In this document: piece after piece, positions 49,844 through 63,648 of the stretch
Layout: each line of letters opens with the position of its first letter
How positions within the stretch are numbered: position 1 is the stretch's first letter
Assembly (NCBI GenBank): GCA_013398055.1
Contig: VZRS01002384.1
Span: forward strand, 674,934-738,933
Direction: 5' to 3'
DNA length: 64,000 nt
Source: Ifrita kowaldi
Taxonomy: Eukaryota; Chordata; Aves; Passeriformes; Cinclosomatidae
Notes under the pieces: generated by a model
What the model was told of the DNA's origin: nothing
Databases searched by the model: none
The model's input: only the letters and a program-made list of their open reading frames with translations
Made by a program: the position numbers and the translations under genes

Positions 49844-52800
49844 CCCGCACCTGGACGTGTTTAAGGAAAGACTTGACACGGCACTTTGTGCCAGGGTCTA
49901 GTTGACATGGTAGTGCTAAGTAACAGGCTGGACTCAACGATCTCAAAGATCTTTTCCAATCTAACTGATCCTGTGATTCTGTGAATTCTGAGCTATTAAA
50001 TTCAACGCAACAATTTATCCAGTGGATATCCATTAGATATCCATCAAATATCCACTTCATAGTATTTGCATCTTTGGAAGAACATGACAAAAGCCAGTTG
50101 AAAGTATTCAACTGGAACTTGCTAGGCTCAAAACATAAAATATTAAGTGAGGATCTATGTTGTGTACTACAGAGGAGACCAGACCTAGGACCTCACAGTC
50201 TTCTTCTTGCCTTAAGATCTCTAAACTATAGGAAATGGTTGAAAACTTGTGGGTAATTTCTATTTCATGTATAAAAAATGCAGGTGAAGATCTGCATTTT
50301 GAATTGAGCACTGCTGGAAACAAAGTTAAGAGATGGCATATCCTTTGCTTAATCAGTCATAACCCTTCCTCCTCCCCTTGAAAATGGGATAACTTGTTTT
50401 CTGAGTTACTATTATCAAATGGGTATTGCTGGGGGATAACAATGAACAAGGTATAGATTTTACCATCCCACAAGAATGAAGAATTAATCCTTTTGGCTGA
50501 GTGACAGTCTTGGAGATAATTAAGGGAATTCCATCACCATCAGACAGTATGAAAAAACAGCTTTTATACACAGTGAAAGAAGGGAACCAATGAGACAGGA
50601 AGAGACCTCACAAAACAACTGAGGCCAGCAACCTCTCACTACCAATGCAGGATTCTACCAATTCTACCCAATGCAGGACTATACTGAATAAAATATTAAT
50701 TGTTCCTGTTGTGGCCTCCTTCCAAGTCTAATAGCCTTTACTGGGCCCTTGGTGCAAAACACTCAAGAATTGGAATCCCCAGATACATACTAGAAAGCTT
50801 AATTCAAAGAAGGCTGCTGTGGACCATGTTCTTGCCACTCTACCTGAGACTCAAGGGAATATTTCTCTGAGACTGAAGGTCTGTGTGAAGTTTTAGAGTA
50901 TGGACTTCCCAAAGCAGTCCTATCACTAGCACTGCTTTCAGATACCAAATTACTTTGCATTCAGAGCTGCCCTTTGCTACCAGAGCTGACTGTTACCTCC
51001 CTCTTAGCACTTTTTTAAAATCAAGCTTTAGTTCAGCATGTCTGAGGACAGCAGACTTCATACTGAGGTGCGAGAGCATGTTCTTGCAGGCTCTGAAATC
51101 TAAGTGGTGCAGTGTTTTAATGGATTGGTACTTCACCTCCAAGCATTTGGTCCCTGTCCAGTTTAGGATAAAAGACATAGCTGAATTTAAAGGTCTTACT
51201 TATAGTCCCTGGCTTTATCTCTGTCACAGAAACCCCACTCAGCTTGCAGCAAAATTATAGCTGCTATTCAACAGTGGCATATTAGGGGAACTGCCTTGCC
51301 AGCACTACAGTACATGAGCAGTACTGGTTGAGAGTTTGTACACTCCCACCTGCACTATACTTAGCTCTAGCCAACACTAATCATTTCCAAGACACATCTA
51401 CTAATGTGCATTTCCTCTCAAAATACTGACTTATGGTGAAAATCAATACAGAAAACTGATAGGATATATGACCTGTTTCACATAATGGGAGCATTTACCT
51501 TTAAAGAATTCGTGACCTATAAAATGTTCACCACAATTAATGATTAATTAATTACAAAAGTGCAGACATTTGTTCCAATTACAGTTATCCTTATTGTTGT
51601 ACTAAAGCATTGGGCTTGCTGGTATGGACTTCTTTTTTTTTATTTATGGAAGCCAAAGACGCCAGTCATTCACTGCTTAAAATCAGTTTGTCTTCTGGAG
51701 CACTTTCTCTCACATTTTCCATGCCCCCTGACCTCAGGCATCTGTCACAGCAACACCTCTGCTCATAGCAGGGGAGAAGGTGAAAAGCTTCATCAGAAGA
51801 AGATGCCAAAAACGCTCCCTGCGTGGGCTGGGACAGAGTGATCATCACTCTCAGCTGCGGTACAACCTGACTGCTGTCCGGGAAGATTCTCCAGCCCAAA
51901 GAGGTCCAAGGACAACGTGCTGCTGGTTGGTCTGTCTCCCACACTGCAGGAAGTGCTGATGGGAAGGGAATCACATAAGTTCGAAGGCCCAGGTTTTGCC
52001 CTGCAATCTTTATTCAGTAACAGCTATTGCATTTTACAGGGCAGAAAGAAGACCTATTTTTTAATAGCTTCATGTGGTCTTTTCTTCAGATCTTCTGTTT
52101 TTCAACAGGCATCATTACATAACAGAAACATAAGTGATTTTTGCAAATGGTAGTTCTGAGAAAAGAAAATAGATACATGGAAAATAAAAATGTTTTTCCA
52201 ACAGATCTGTAAGAAAGATCTGATGTATAGGTCTCAGAAGTCTTCCCAGTAGCCAGTGGCCATAGGATCAAGCACAAAGAACCAAAAATGGAATTACAGG
52301 CATCTTTAGGCCACCCAGTAAAATAGAAAATTTTAATACCATCAGAAAAAGAAAGGAAGGGGAGAATATTGGCAAGGGAGGATATGAAAGAAAGTATGTG
52401 AAAGAAATAGAGCATATGCAAGGAAAAATGCCTAACAAAGTCTGCACATTCGTCTTGTGTATTAAATATTTTTTCCATATATCAGAGCATTAATTAAAGT
52501 GTTGAAAAACTAATTTAATTCTGTAAGCATTCTAGGTCCATTGAATAAACATCATTCTAACTCCTACAAATTTTGGAGGCCCTCTATATCTTATTTACCA
52601 AAATTTACAGATGACAATGGAAGTCCTCCCACCGTGTGCAACACTCTTCGGATCTGATACTGATGCTGCAGAAGCTGAGCTTGCCCAGTGTTCCTAATGT
52701 GAACTAGTGAGCATGTTCTTTTCAAAGTAATCATCATCAATTGATCAGTAAAATGTCTGAATGACCCTGGAATCTGGTGATGAAATTCTGATAGAATTAA

Positions 52801-54384
52801 AGTCAATAGCAAAACTGCCTATGACTTCCAGAGTTTTACCTATAGTATCTGTCCAGGTCATACCTGCCACATTTCTGATGCCAGAAGCAGTTGAAAAGCA
52901 CCAGAAGCAGAGGTGAGCTTTCTCAGTAGCACAGCTTTGCATGTCTGAGTAAGGGAACCAGTCACTGGAGAGCATTTCTACCAACCACTAAAACACACAG
53001 ATTTCTCTATTTCTAATGAAATTGTCTGAAATATTTATATATGAGCATGCAAATACCTGTTACTCAGGGATAAAAATGCAAGGATTTCCTTTTCCTGAAG
53101 TGCTACCCAGCAACAGCTGCAGTCTTAAAATCACAATCAGCCTCCTGAAACCCTCAAAATGCAAAAAATTGCAAAACTGAGGCAAAAACTTACGCGGTAT
53201 TTACATATGCAGATGACAGCAATTTGATTGTCCGAGGCAACTGTTTTGGCCCAATTTTTACACAGAATTGCTTATAGTGAGCAAAACAACCCTGTGCAGG
53301 AAAGTTCTAGTCACCAACAGGCTGCTGTGCTAAATCACCAATGTAAAAAGCACTCTGATCTGCTATTAGAATTTGGCCACAGGATCCATTATCTCAGGTA
53401 ACAATTACTTCACTTGGTCTGAACTCTTTCTGCCTGTTGCAGATATCCTTCTTTCTTTCACATATTCAAAAGGGTCAACTACCATTTACCTTCAGTTTCT
53501 CCTCATCACCTCAAACTATTTGCCTTCTCTACTGCTCTAAAGAATAGAGGATCAGTCTTCAAATACTGACTATCGTGTACAGTTTGCCAGTTTCTTTGGA
53601 CATGTACAGCAGAGGCCCAACTAATAATCAAAACAGGCCAGCAGGAAACAAGCTACGCCACTCATGCACACCTGTACAGGTGCTGAGGTACCTTTCACTT
53701 TTGAATCTCTAAATACTCATTGCAAATACTGGATATAAAAAAAATTGTCATCTGTTGCTGCAATTAAAAGAAGCAGTCTGCTTAAAGATCAGTCCCCAAA
53801 GACTCACAGTTTCAGCCCACATCCCTTGAGTGCAAACTAGGAACCATGTAAACCATGCTTACAGTTCTCATGCTTTCAGACCACAGCTGGTTCCATGTGA
53901 AAGAGAACGTTTCAAGTCTGAATCAAAGAAGAGCTTTGGTTTTTAAGGATTTGTCTATTTCCCAAATATATTAGTTAGAGTAACCAAATAATGGAAGAGG
54001 ATTATCCTCCTCTCTAAAATTGTCTATTATGATAGTCCTAGATTATCACAGCTACTATGATGCAACTAATTCTGCCAGATGTGTACAAATTTGCATATCT
54101 TTTTATTAGAATGTGACTTGCAGTTTTCTCCTACAAAACTTTCTTAGTTTTCAAAACTGTTTGCCCTAAAAGACTGACCCACGTTAAAGCTTAAGTTAAT
54201 CAGAGAGAACTTTTTCACTTTGCACCTTGATAAATTCCTTGTCATGAAGTTCCACACAGCTGTGGCTAGATCATTCCCAGTATCTGCAGCAGTTAGCTAG
54301 TCTCCACCTGCTCCATGTTCACAGAAAGGCAGGATCAGACTTATTCAACAGCCCAAATCCTTTAGTTTCACTTCTTTGCATGGC

Positions 54385-54400
54385 TTTTTTTTTTTTTTTT
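54385..54400. repeat. Poly(T) run of 16
   Basis: A plain homopolymer seen directly. No retrocopy was recognised on either side. Confidence 0.8.
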
Positions 54401-56842
54401 GGTCACATTTTCTTTTGCAGCTATGGAGTCACAGGAAACAGGACCTCAAAAGGCCACCTACCTCACCTCTCTGTCCCAAAACAAGATCAAATATATGAGC
54501 TTGTATTACCTCATTACTAGAAGGTTTTTTCTGCTTTATAAATAAAACCCTTTTTTTTCCTGCCACTTATCTACAAAACTGAGTAACCACATAGTCTTTC
54601 CTAGGGTACAAAAAACAAACAGTGTCACTCATTCCAACAATGAATAACAACCGTAGTTTGTAACTACAGAGACTGACATATTGCTACACTTCCATTTCAA
54701 AAATATTTTTAGACAAATCATATATTCAGGAATTTTATAATTAACTAACACTTCTTCTGAATTTTCAGCTTGCCACAGAGATCCATACCCATACATTACA
54801 AAAATCAGAGATGATTATGGCTGGAATTGTCTGGAACGATGAAAGTACACCAAGTCTTCAGTACATGGAACACTGTACATCAAAAAGATGTCCCAGAATA
54901 GCTTATCTTCAGCAATCCCCTGCACAGGATCACTTACATACCTGCATTTGAGGCAAATGGGAATTGTGCTTCACCTACAATTATAATAGTGTGGTTTACC
55001 TTACCAACAGCTGGTAAGGGGCTGCACCTTCTCTTGAACACACTGTTGTAAAGAACAACTGATGATGGAGAGTTCAGCAGGATGGCATCAGTATACAAGA
55101 CAACTATACAATATCTGTAACTACATACAAACCAATCTTTGGAGGTTTTGGCTATGCACTTACTGATATGGACAACACAAAGTGTTTCTCTTAAAACACT
55201 GGCCCATAACTGTTTCACTCTCAAATCCATAGTGAGAGACACGGTTCAAGTTGCATTTCCCACAAGTTAGCCAAATAAGTCGACACCGTGTTCCTCACCC
55301 ACAGCTGACCTTCACTCACAGTGAAACAGCAGTCTCATCTCTACAGCATTTCTAACATGCATATCTTATTCTTGCTAGCAGTCCAAACTGTGCAACTGAA
55401 CACCTTGTGCTAAGTGCTGTAAAGAGGCAGAAGAAAAAGACAGTCCCTGCAGAAAAAGCACATCTGCTTTGTCAGTCATAAAGCCTTAAAATACAGCTTC
55501 AAGTGATTCTACATCTCACTATCCCCTATGACTCCATCTTTATCTCCACTTGACATTGTTGAGAACAATCTTATTTTTATTATGAGTGCAAAACAGATGT
55601 CATGGCATGTGTGACATGAAAAAATATGTAACCCTTAAAGGTGAGTGACGATTCTATACACTGTTAAATCGTGCCTAACCTCAGAGTATTTTGAGCTTAG
55701 AAATGTGCCTGAGGCCTGCATAAAAAGTAGAGCTTTTAGTGAAAGCTCAATCTCTTCAAAAGGACCTCCCAAATTTTGATTTTTAATTCAAACTGTAAAT
55801 TATAGAGGGTTTATACTTAATTAAAATTTGTAGCTCTAGTCTGTGTTCACACCTGACATTCTGCCAGGCCTGCAGTCCTTTCCAGGTTATTAAAGTTATT
55901 CTTGCAGCAGCAGTTGGATGCTTTAAAAACAGCCAGTAAAATCAGTGGACAGACTATATTTACACTAGTGCTACTAAGAGAAAAGTTTGATCCTTAATGT
56001 CCTAACTGTGTCAAAGGTGGTCCAAGGCTGCCTTTCTAAAATGAAATGAACCTACCTGTGCCCTACGTACAGAAAAGGAAATGGAATCTTGGTTTTTTTT
56101 CCATTTTATTTTTGTATCAAAGCAGCTCAGAGCCATCTCTGACCCACGAATCCAAGAATGCATAGGGTCAACACTAACTAGCATAAAAACAGGCAGGAAA
56201 CATAGCAGCATGATGCTGAGTTGTGGAAACACAAAAATTACTAGCTTTCATTATTCCACAGTGCCAATACTTATGTTAAAGCCAATGCATTCCTTAATAC
56301 AAAATAGAGATTTATTAAGCAACCAAACAATCTGAAATGTCCTACTTCCATCTTGTTCTAAGCTGTGTTTAATGAAGTGCACGACTACCTGTTTTGTCCC
56401 ACTTCTCTTGACATTACGTATTTTTATTCAAACTTTGACTTGGATTTATGTGAACTTAAAAAGGGAGGACCTATTTGACCAACCATGGTATCTCCCCATT
56501 GATGTTGAACTGATTGCTACTGCATCTTTTCTAACTTGCAACAGAAAAGTGTTTCTGTGATTAAAAACAGAATTTCCTTTCCCAAATGGTTTTCCAGAAC
56601 AGAGAAAGTAGGTAGAGGAATTTTTAAGATATTTTTCAGATAGAATGGCCTTCAGCTTGCATTTTCCTCCTGCCCTTCTGACCCACGCAGATGTTGTGGA
56701 CTCCCTTTCGCTACCTGATCCAACGGGAAGAGTCAGTTCTTGGCTCTAGAGATGTTTCTATTCCCACTGACATGTGGAGTTGCCAGAAATAAAATAACAA
56801 AATTACCTGTACATGGCAGTATCAGGTGAACTCATTATATAC

Positions 56843-56860
56843 ATCTATCTATCTATATCT
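56843..56860. repeat. (ATCT)n tetranucleotide repeat
   Basis: Three perfect ATCT units and one interrupted unit are visible. It is short, so of limited variability. Confidence 0.75.
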
Positions 56861-58066
56861 CCAGCAGTGTACTCCATCATCACATTTAAATACAGTTAGA
56901 CAACCTGACTTTAAATACACCTTTTTTTCTCACCGTCCCTCATGTGCCTCCACAATATTTGCATGCTATTATGTAGACTGACCTTTGGACATTATTATAG
57001 CTATAGCCTGATTTCAATGCCTTTGAGAAGATTGGACTGGACCTTCAGATACCCTTTTCAATATGATTTTTCTACAAACCTATAAATTATACACAATATG
57101 GTCTCTAGGGCAAAACGAGCTCTTGGATGAGCATTAGCTACATGGATTAGCACAAATATAATTTTATTTTTGTCATCAAATAAAGCACTGTTACCTCTAA
57201 ACTTCTTTAATTCTTAGATCAGCATACACAGTTTTAACATTTCATTAAGGCATATCAGGTACAACTGTTTCATGACATTTGATCATAACATGCTATCTCA
57301 GACACTTAATAATCAATCCACTCTCAAAAAAGCCTACTTGCAAAACACACAACACGAGGGAAATATGAATTATGCTTATTGAACCAACTGGATTGCTTAT
57401 CTTGGCAAATCTATCAGTCTCATAAAATTTCACATTACTGACTCTTATCAGTTTTTTTCAAAAAAAACCAAAAACCACAAAAACAAAACCAACTGAGGAT
57501 CATCTCAACCACCCTGCACTTTCTACAACTATTCCAGCACAAAGTCAGTGATTAATCTCAGGTATATTTGCACACCCTGCACCCGTATCGACCATTTTGA
57601 TGGAGACATACTTTTACTGGCTTATTGTTAAATAAGGAGATGACAGAAAGGAAAGAAAACTCACCAAATGGAATGAGAAAGGAACCACATCCCTCCACCC
57701 AGCTCACTAGACAAAGGCTAGTACAGACTCATCTAACACCTTTACTCCTGTTTGCTATCTTTCAATTACTTCTCAGGTGGTATCATCAAACTGAAATCCC
57801 TTCAAGCAGTAGCACCTGTCATAGATTTGAAAATAACACCATACTATTTACCACCATCAAGGAGACCCTGTTCTTATTTTCCCTCCTCACTTTCTTTTCT
57901 TTGTTGGCTCGAAAAAACGGGTTTTAAAAAAAAGTCCCTAAAATTAGTGAGTAGCCTGGCTTAGAAATGCTAGTGTTAACACTTGCAGATCTGCTCTCAA
58001 GCCCTACTGTCAATTTTCAAAGTATCTTTTGTATTATAAGAGATGCAATGACTAAGTAATACTAAC

Positions 58067-59317
58067 ATCCTCCTGGAAACTATGCCAAGGCACATGGAAA
58101 ATAAGGAGGTGATTTGAGACAGCCAATGGTGCTTCACTGAAGGCAAATCAAGCCTGAAAAATTTGTCAGGCCTTCTGTGATGCATTTACAGTGTAGATGG
58201 ATGACGGAAGAATGACTGATGTCATCTACCTGGACTTGTGCAAAGCCTATGACGCTGTCCTGCACGACATCCATATCTCTAAACTGGAAAGACACGGACT
58301 TGATAGATGGACCACTCAGTGATAAGGAACTGGCTGAATGGTCACACTTAAGATGTTGCAGTCAACAGCTCAGAATCCAAGTGGAGACCAGTGACAAGTA
58401 ATGTTCCTCAGGAGTTGGTACTGGCATCTACAAACATCTTTGCTGGTGACACAGACAGTGGGATTGAGTGCACGCTCAGCAAGTTTGCAAACACCACTAA
58501 GCCAAGTGGCATGATCAACATACTGGAGGGAAGGAATGCCACCCAGAGGGACCTGGACAGGCTGGAGGTGGGCCCGTGAAGTTCAACAAGACCAAGTGCA
58601 AGGTCTTGCACTGGGCAATCCCAAGCACAAATACAGACTGGGCAGAGAATGGATTGAGAGCAGCTCTGAGGTGAAAAACCTGCGGTTGCTGCTGGCTGAA
58701 AAGCTGCACTGAGACGGCAATGTGCGCTTCCAGCCTAAAAGCCAACCACATCTTGGCCTGCATCAAAAGCAGCAAGCCCAGCAGATCAAGGGAGATGATT
58801 CTGCCCCTCTACATCACTCTCGGGCGACACCCCCCCGGAGCACTGCATCCAGCTCTGGGGTCCCCAACATGAGAAGGACATGGAGTGATTGGCACAAGTC
58901 CAGATGAGGGCCATAAAGACAACTGGAGGGCTGGAGAACTCCTCCTATGAAGACAGGCTGAGAGAGTTGGGGTTGTTCTGCCTTAAAGCTCCCTCTAGTA
59001 CCTGAAGAGAGCCTACATGAGAACTGGAGAGGGACTTTTTAAAAGGGACAGGATACGGGGGAACGGCTTCAACCTGAAAGAGAGAATGTTTAGATTAGAT
59101 ATGATGAAGAAATTTTTCACTGTGAGGGTGGTGAGGCACTGGAACAGGTTGTCCAGAGAAGCTGTAGATGCCACACCCCTGAAAGTGTTCAAGGTCAGAT
59201 TGGATGGGGTTTTGAGCAACCTGGTCTAGTGGAAGGTGTCCCTGCCCATGGCAGAGAGGTTAGAGCTAGATGGTCTTTAAGGTCCCTTCCAACCCAAGCC
59301 ATTCCATGATTCTCTTA
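58067..59317 (+). mobile_element. CR1 LINE, 5'-truncated, 1.25 kb
   Basis: This CR1 in plus orientation starts in mid reverse transcriptase ('cctggaaactatgccaaggc', 'gaggtgatttgagacagcca'). It covers the rest of pol and the full 3' UTR, ending at the 'ccttccaacccaagccattc' block and a worn ATTCT terminus near 59317. It belongs to the same sequence type as the split copy at 23.1-24.1 kb. Several deletions, for example near 58310, 58435 and 58575, shorten it against the expected sequence. Confidence 0.93.
58150..58960 (+). pseudogene. CR1 ORF2 (pol) remnant with lost catalytic site
   Basis: The frame is broken, but the blocks are clear. VIYLDLCKAYDAV (58221-58259) holds the first catalytic Asp region of the reverse transcriptase. 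The block IECTLSKFANTTK (from about 58463) is where the invariant FADD motif should be. The codons at 58487-58498 give Ala-Asn-Thr-Thr, so both active-site aspartates are gone. Further on are GRNATQRDLDRLE and, in another frame, the ACIKSSKPSRSREMILPLYI-like region near 58757-58815. Endonuclease and the N-terminal half are absent by truncation. It cannot encode an active enzyme. Confidence 0.88.
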
Positions 59318-61625
59318 AGATCTAAAAAAGCGCAAAAAGGGAAAAAGGATCAGGATAATGGTGTACTGCAAAGCAGTTTACAGCTAATTGATATGCAAAG
59401 CTAACTAATTCAGATAAGCGTATCACAAGATAGGAGAAGTTGCACAATGTTACACAAGCAATGAGGTGTATCCAAATCTATTTTCTGTATCTCTGCCATA
59501 CAGTGACAAACTAGGAATCTCTACAACCGTAAATGATCCTCAAGTGACTACAGCTGTTTTGTTGAAAACAATTTTTTAACCATACAGCCCAGAATGTAGA
59601 TGTCCAATGTTCAAAGAATCCCTTCCTCTTGTGTCTTCTAACCAGAGACATGAGATTTTCAAGCAGCACCTGCTGAGTGCTTGGGAAAACAAGTCCCTTA
59701 AGCAAAATTTAGGGATGCACAGATCTCAGTGCCACTGGACTAAGCAAACTTATATGAGACAGTACCACACAAATCCTTCAAATTTCAGCTCCAGAGATTT
59801 TTTGTCATATGAGGCTAACGTATTAATTCTCACTAATTTAAAATGAGATCTTTGGCAAACCAAACAGTAGTAAAGCCATATGAGTCAAACCGGATTCTCT
59901 GATTTAAAAAACATAATTTTAAAATTAACCATAGTTTCCTTTGTAACATAAATTAAGGAAATACTAAGAGACACATTTCTAACAGAAAATCAAACTACTT
60001 CATTTGAAAGGAGAAATATTGTAATTTTTTTTCCATTACTGTACTACTTAGAGTTTTTCACAACAAGAACTCAAAATGTTTGTTGGTTTTAGTGAATATG
60101 CAGTTTATTTTGTCTCAAAACTTCACATGCTTAGGCCCTAATTCTGTAAACATTCAAGTTATGAGCAACAGACTGATAGATCTGTGAAATATGAACACCC
60201 AGGCCAGGATGTAATACAAGAATAAGGATTTTATTCTGCTCTGTTCTGTCAATAAACATGTTTTCTAAAGCATGAGATTCCTCCCAATGTTTCCAGCATC
60301 ATTAATATTTAATATACTAATTAATTACATTAATTATTTAATATATAATGTAGCTAGTTCTCAAGATTTGCAGCAATGCATTCAAACTTATCTACTGTCT
60401 TGTATGATGAATATAAAAGTTTATGTACTTACAGTGAATTGTTTTTCATTTGCATTCAGCTTTTTTTTTTTAATTCTGTGAGTAAAATCCCTGTGCATAG
60501 TTCAAGGCATGCAAAGCAGTTTTAAGGAAGATGAAGAAAAAGAGGCTGATTGTATTTAAAAGACTATTTCATAGTCAGGATCTTATCACAAATTATTATG
60601 AATGTATCAATTACACAATTTCTTAGTAAAGAGAAAGGTTGATTAATACTGATATCCTATGCCTTTCAACTTGATACTGTTTTGATCATTAGTGTTTCAG
60701 GCTACCTGTAAACAGGGGCAGCAACATGCCTCCAGAGAGGACAGAAAAATACTTCTTGGCTTATGTCATGGGTGTGATACCTCTTGGGGAATGTTGTTTA
60801 TAAATTTACCACAACCAAGGTACTGGTTAATCAAGGGACAACTTAGAGCAATGAATGCCAAACTTGAATTTAGTATTCAGAACTTTGGGCAAAACAATAA
60901 AGCAATCAAGATTTCAATTTATAAAGCATGGGTTAATAATTATATCTTAAATGGAATTGCTTTGAACGCCATACTGGAAAAGTAAGCTAACAGCTGAAAA
61001 ACCTAGAAATTAACACGGAATGCTTTCTTCCCTTCAAAAAATTCTCAATTACTTCAGTGAAACAGGATTAGGCCACTGGCTCTGTAAATGTAGCCATGCA
61101 AATGTACTGTCTCTTTGTACTAACATAGATGTCTGGCAAATTCTCTTTGCTGTTACCATGGTTCTAATATTCTGATGTTTCAGCATAAAAATAACAGTTA
61201 AATATACGACTGAACACTGAGACATTTTTTAGACACTTAGGGGTTACAATTAACAGTGAGGTCAAAATTTCTTTTTTAAAAACATTAAGCTATGATCTGA
61301 CATCTGTAATTCTCATTTATGAAAATTCAGAATGTGTATTAACAAAAAAACTGTCAAGAAAGCTACTGATTTTGCTTTCTCAGTTTCTAGCCCAAATTTT
61401 TTTTTTCCTATTCATCCATTGGCTGGTAAAAATGAGCAACAGGTGGAATCTCCTGAATTTCTTGCATTCTTACATCAAAATACTACAGATGTGTAAGAAA
61501 AAACCTCATTTCTCCTACAGCAAATACTTTTAAAGCCCAGTTTACAGCAGAAATATTTCCCAGTAAGCAGCTGTGCCACTCAGCACCTCTTGGGAATTCA
61601 GGTCATCTAGAACTCAAGTTATCTG
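59318..61625. other. Unique AT-rich noncoding DNA
   Basis: No gene was recognised. The frame at 60692-60985 (97 codons) has no familiar domain and is at chance length. A very AT-rich patch of TTAAT and ATTAA words lies at about 60299-60352. Confidence 0.65.
60299..60352. repeat. AT-rich low-complexity patch
   Basis: More than 90% A+T, built from TTAAT, ATTAA and ATATT words with partial self-complementarity. No defined repeat unit. Confidence 0.7.
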
Positions 61626-61758
61626 AATCATAAAGCCATAGACTATCTCAGGTCGGAAGGAACTCATAAGGATGGAGTCCAAATCCCTGCTCCTCGCAGG
61701 ACTACCCAAGAATAAGCCATAAGCCTAAGAGTGTCGTCCAGATGTTCCTTGAACTCCA
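61626..61758 (-). mobile_element. CR1 LINE 3' end, reversed, old
   Basis: The plus strand reads 'atcataaagccatagact', then 'ctcaggtcggaaggaactca', 'gagtccaaatccctgctcct', 'aggactacccaagaataa' and 'gtcgtccagatgttccttga'. This is a reversed CR1 3' region of the type with an OPEN-CTCGCAGGACTACCC block, close to but distinct from the copy at 47385. The end near 61626 keeps one worn ATAGA/ATCATA unit of the terminal repeat. Confidence 0.8.
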
Positions 61759-62503
61759 TACAGGAGTCATGAAGCTCCATACAAATAAAAGACTCCATTA
61801 GACATGAGAATTTTGGAATTCAGGAAAGTTTATGCAATTTGTAGACAATCTGGAGGGAAATGCTTGGCACTCTGGGACCCCAGAACTCTGCTTGAGGAGT
61901 TTTAAGGAGTTCAAACTCAGCTTCCCCCAATTCCTGTCTTCTTTGTGGGGTTTTTTTTGAGAGCCCCTGGTTCTTCCTTTATTTCTCCATATTATACTTC
62001 CATGTTTTCATGCTCAAGTCTATAGTACCATTACAAACACGTGGGACAAATCAGTGGAGTTCTTATGTCTTTTCATATTTTAGTACCTGTTTTCCCTGCA
62101 TGTTCAGAGTTTCAATTGCATCAGATTTTTCATGAAACATATAAAATTGAGGAAAAGTAGAAGGTGAAGGCAGAAAATAAAACTCCCTATGAAGTAGGAG
62201 CACTCCAAAGCTGATTTAAACACACTCATGATATTTAGCCCTTGGTACAACCACGGTGCAAATCAAGCATCATCAACAGCAAAAGCAACACTTTTAGATA
62301 CAGGACATTGCAATTCCAGTTCTAAACTGTGTGCCAAGTTTATATCAACCTTTGAATCAAAATGCAAAACCAAAAGCATTTATACTCTAAGAAATTAGTC
62401 GCATGCTGGCTCTGGGAACCTGCTAAGCCTGACCATTTAGCAGTGATTAGCAACTTGGTGTTGACAAATCTTACATATTATAAAAAGGTGTAGCTTTATG
62501 TGT

Positions 62504-62529
62504 ATATACATATATATATATATGTATAT
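62504..62529. repeat. 26-bp perfect AT palindrome, (TA)n
   Basis: ATATAC, a (AT)7 core and GTATAT make a perfect 26-bp palindrome with no spacer, embedded in a TA microsatellite. Such tracts can extrude as cruciforms and are length-variable. Confidence 0.8.
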
Positions 62530-63623
62530 TACTATGAAAGTGTAATTGTGACTCTTGTAACATATAGAAAAGCAAGCAAATTAGTTAGCAAGGTATCCCA
62601 TTCACACTTCTCTTAACTTCCAAGTACATAAACACAAGTGAGATATTTGAGTAGCTACAAGAAGTGGCTCACTAATTTCTATTAAATTATGAAATCTATG
62701 TAGAGCTCATACTGTTAGGAATCCTTCTGCAATACTGCAATGCAAAGACAGTTTTCTAGACCACAATATTTATAAAAATAACTACTTCATTAACTGTAAT
62801 TCTCAAAAAGCTGCTCTATCTTTTCTTTCCTGGTTCCTGAAGTGATTCACCTGGCATCTGGAAACAAAGATTGCTGCATTACTCAGTGGCTTCTGATGTG
62901 TATTTGTTAAATTAAGAACACCTCTAAAACCAAAAATGAAGATGTTTTCACTAAGAGTAGAAATACTTATGATTCTGAATACAGAAGACCAGTTATAGGA
63001 GTCAATCTGAATACAATTCCTGGAAGCCTCCAAAGCATACTCTGGTATGTGTTATTGGCAGTACTGCTTTGAATCTGCTTGTTCTGCTCTTTGAGTAAGT
63101 TGTACTTATAATTGCTTAAAAAACTGAATTTCAAGTCAACCACATTTTACTGAATTTGGCAAGAAGCATGGGTATAGACAAAGGATGTTCCATATCAGTT
63201 TTTCTAACAGAACAAATCCATCACAGTTTTTGCAAAATAAAAATTTATTAACTATATCCAACAACATATAAAATGACAAATAAAAAGTGCAGGGTGCATG
63301 AGTCATTAACATATGTGCAAGCTTGTCATATGCCCTTGTTTTCCACTGGAGTTGGCTGGAATGAACACTGTGGCAATCTGTGCTGGCTCCTGGGCAGGTA
63401 GGAGGTAAAGGAAGAAGGTATATGGGATGAGACCTGCTCTGCAGAGCAGTCTATGACAGTGACTGCTGCAGTGAAATGACTGGGTGCTTTATCCCACACT
63501 GCTTTGCAGTGCCTGCATTTGCTAAATCAGGATGCTCAGTCTTCAAGGTAAACTATTCAAATGTGCCTTTTCACCAGCATGTTGTGTCACAAAGAGCCAA
63601 ACAGGCCTATGGAAAATATCTAC

Positions 63624-63648
63624 CCTTCTCTTTCTTTTCTTTCTTCTA
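63624..63648. repeat. Pyrimidine-rich (CTTT)n tract
   Basis: CTTCTCTTTCTTTTCTTTC-type sequence is visible directly. It accounts for the Arg/Lys-rich part of the minus-strand frame across it. Confidence 0.75.

Larger units (their letters stand above)
49250..49984 (+). mobile_element. CR1 LINE, 3' portion, with internal duplication
   Basis: This 5'-truncated CR1 starts in the last part of pol ('aaaaagggcctgggggtgct'). It then runs through the C-terminal coding end and the 3' UTR to tandem GATTCTGTG units at about 49968-49983. Its sequence type matches the 27.1-kb copy closely. A 76-77-bp segment of its 3' UTR is present twice in tandem (49691-49843), which no other copy here shows. Confidence 0.93.
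49985..58066. other. Unique AT-rich noncoding DNA
   Basis: No gene or interspersed repeat was recognised in 8 kb. The longest open frame is 130 codons (52086-52478 minus), Phe/Ser/Leu-rich as expected for random AT-rich DNA and at the chance maximum. A T16 run and an ATCT microsatellite are listed separately. Confidence 0.65.

Noticed and set aside
52086..52478. 130-codon minus-strand frame, Phe/Leu/Ser-rich, looks membrane-like
   Set aside because: Hydrophobic runs are expected from T-rich random DNA. Length is at chance level and there is no recognisable family.
63508..63547. Small internal exon (tttgcag acceptor, caag-gtaaac donor)
   Set aside because: Such splice-like pairs occur often by chance. 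The putative exon is only about 38 bp, with no conserved peptide.
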